Of a stretch of 64,000 nucleotides of DNA, positions 63,963 through 64,000 are shown in pieces; position 1 is the first letter of the stretch, and the number at the start of each line of letters is the position of its first letter. Source of the DNA: CAZRVH01 sp964608325 (lineage in GTDB: Bacteria > Patescibacteriota > Gracilibacteria > Peribacterales > Peribacteraceae); contig CAZSMX010000005.1 of NCBI GenBank assembly GCA_964608325.1, positions 8,672 through 72,671 of the forward strand, written 5' to 3'. The notes below the pieces were generated by a model. The model worked only from the letters and a program-made list of their open reading frames with translations, had not been told where the DNA came from and did not search any database. The position numbers were made by a program, and so were the translations under genes.

Positions 63963-64000
63963 ATGCCGTTAACCGAATCCGCCATCAAGAGGTCCCGCCA
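63963..64000 (+). CDS. rpsT: Ribosomal protein bS20, N-terminal fragment
   Basis: Only 12 codons are inside the window: MPLTESAIKRSR. The SAIK motif after a few polar residues is the hallmark of the bS20 N-terminus (MxxxKSAIKR). It has a strong promoter, as expected for a ribosomal protein gene, and diverges from glmS. The rest lies beyond the edge. Confidence 0.7.
   Translation, partial: MPLTESAIKRSR

Noticed and set aside
1..64000. CRISPR arrays, rRNA genes, transposases or prophage modules
   Set aside because: No regularly spaced direct repeats, rRNA-like sequence, IS-type inverted repeats with transposase, or structural phage genes were seen.

Overview
The window reads as chromosomal DNA of a Candidate Phyla Radiation (Patescibacteria) bacterium. 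It is GC-rich and densely packed with short intergenic gaps. Many secreted proteins carry Ser/Ala-rich linkers. All four tRNA genes encode their 3' CCA. Peptidoglycan, division and central-carbon genes are scattered singly or in pairs rather than in classical operons. UGA behaves as an ordinary stop codon (gnd, miaA and others), which argues against the Gracilibacteria/Absconditabacteria code. The Peregrinibacteria/Peribacteria side of the radiation is my best guess; it is inference, not proof. No rRNA, CRISPR array, prophage or transposase was found.

Layout. 0-9.3 kb: start of a tgt-like gene on the minus strand, a DoxX-like protein, clpP, miaA, two Nudix hydrolases, recG, small membrane proteins and lipoproteins, and a frameshifted third Nudix gene. 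9.3-19.5 kb: tRNA-Ser(UGA), a pentose-phosphate set (tkt, tal, gnd, ROK sugar kinase), a C39-type peptidase lipoprotein, an ECF sigma factor beside a DUF5667 membrane protein, a Cys-rich PD-(D/E)XK nuclease, tRNA-Ser(GCU) and an L,D-transpeptidase. 19.6-31.1 kb: rsmH-ftsL-like pair, a large Cys-rich repeat protein, an ABC-F ATPase without a normal start codon, tRNA-Arg(UCU), pyrH, frr, a SPOUT methylase, a bactofilin-like protein and priA. 31.1-32.4 kb: a compact mini-island made of two tRNA-like elements, a GIY-YIG nuclease, tRNA-Pro(UGG) and an AT-rich gene with a HEPN-like motif. 32.4-40.4 kb: an ABC exporter, a cupredoxin-like lipoprotein with a CuA-type ligand spacing, a two-component system with matching 11-bp direct-repeat promoter boxes, a probable small RNA, and two large secreted proteins. 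40.4-51 kb: rarA, a TsaE-HD fusion, an M23 peptidase, a SIMPL-like protein, a WecA-like transferase, pgk and envelope proteins. 51-64 kb: a Xer recombinase, a DsbA-like protein, a micro-operon of two tiny membrane peptides, tyrS, a RluD-type synthase, a FecR-like protein, a PilB/T ATPase, PBP2/FtsI, glmS, and the start of rpsT.

Common logic. In about two dozen genes a -10 hexamer of the TAnnnT type ends only 6-10 bases before the start codon, with no Shine-Dalgarno sequence. This points to leaderless transcription as the default, and I used it to choose many starts. A second set of genes has a 15-30 base pyrimidine-rich leader. Cell-envelope functions dominate: PBP2/FtsI, GlmS, WecA-like, M23, L,D-transpeptidase, RsmH/FtsL, SLH-like and Cys-rich surface proteins. 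The rest is core translation and DNA maintenance.

The best candidates for something new are the tRNA-flanked GIY-YIG/HEPN-like cassette at 31.2-32.4 kb, the two-component regulon with a cupredoxin and a putative ~70-nt RNA at 34.3-36.9 kb, and the two-peptide micro-operon at 52.9-53.2 kb. All calls come from reading the sequence; no database search was run.
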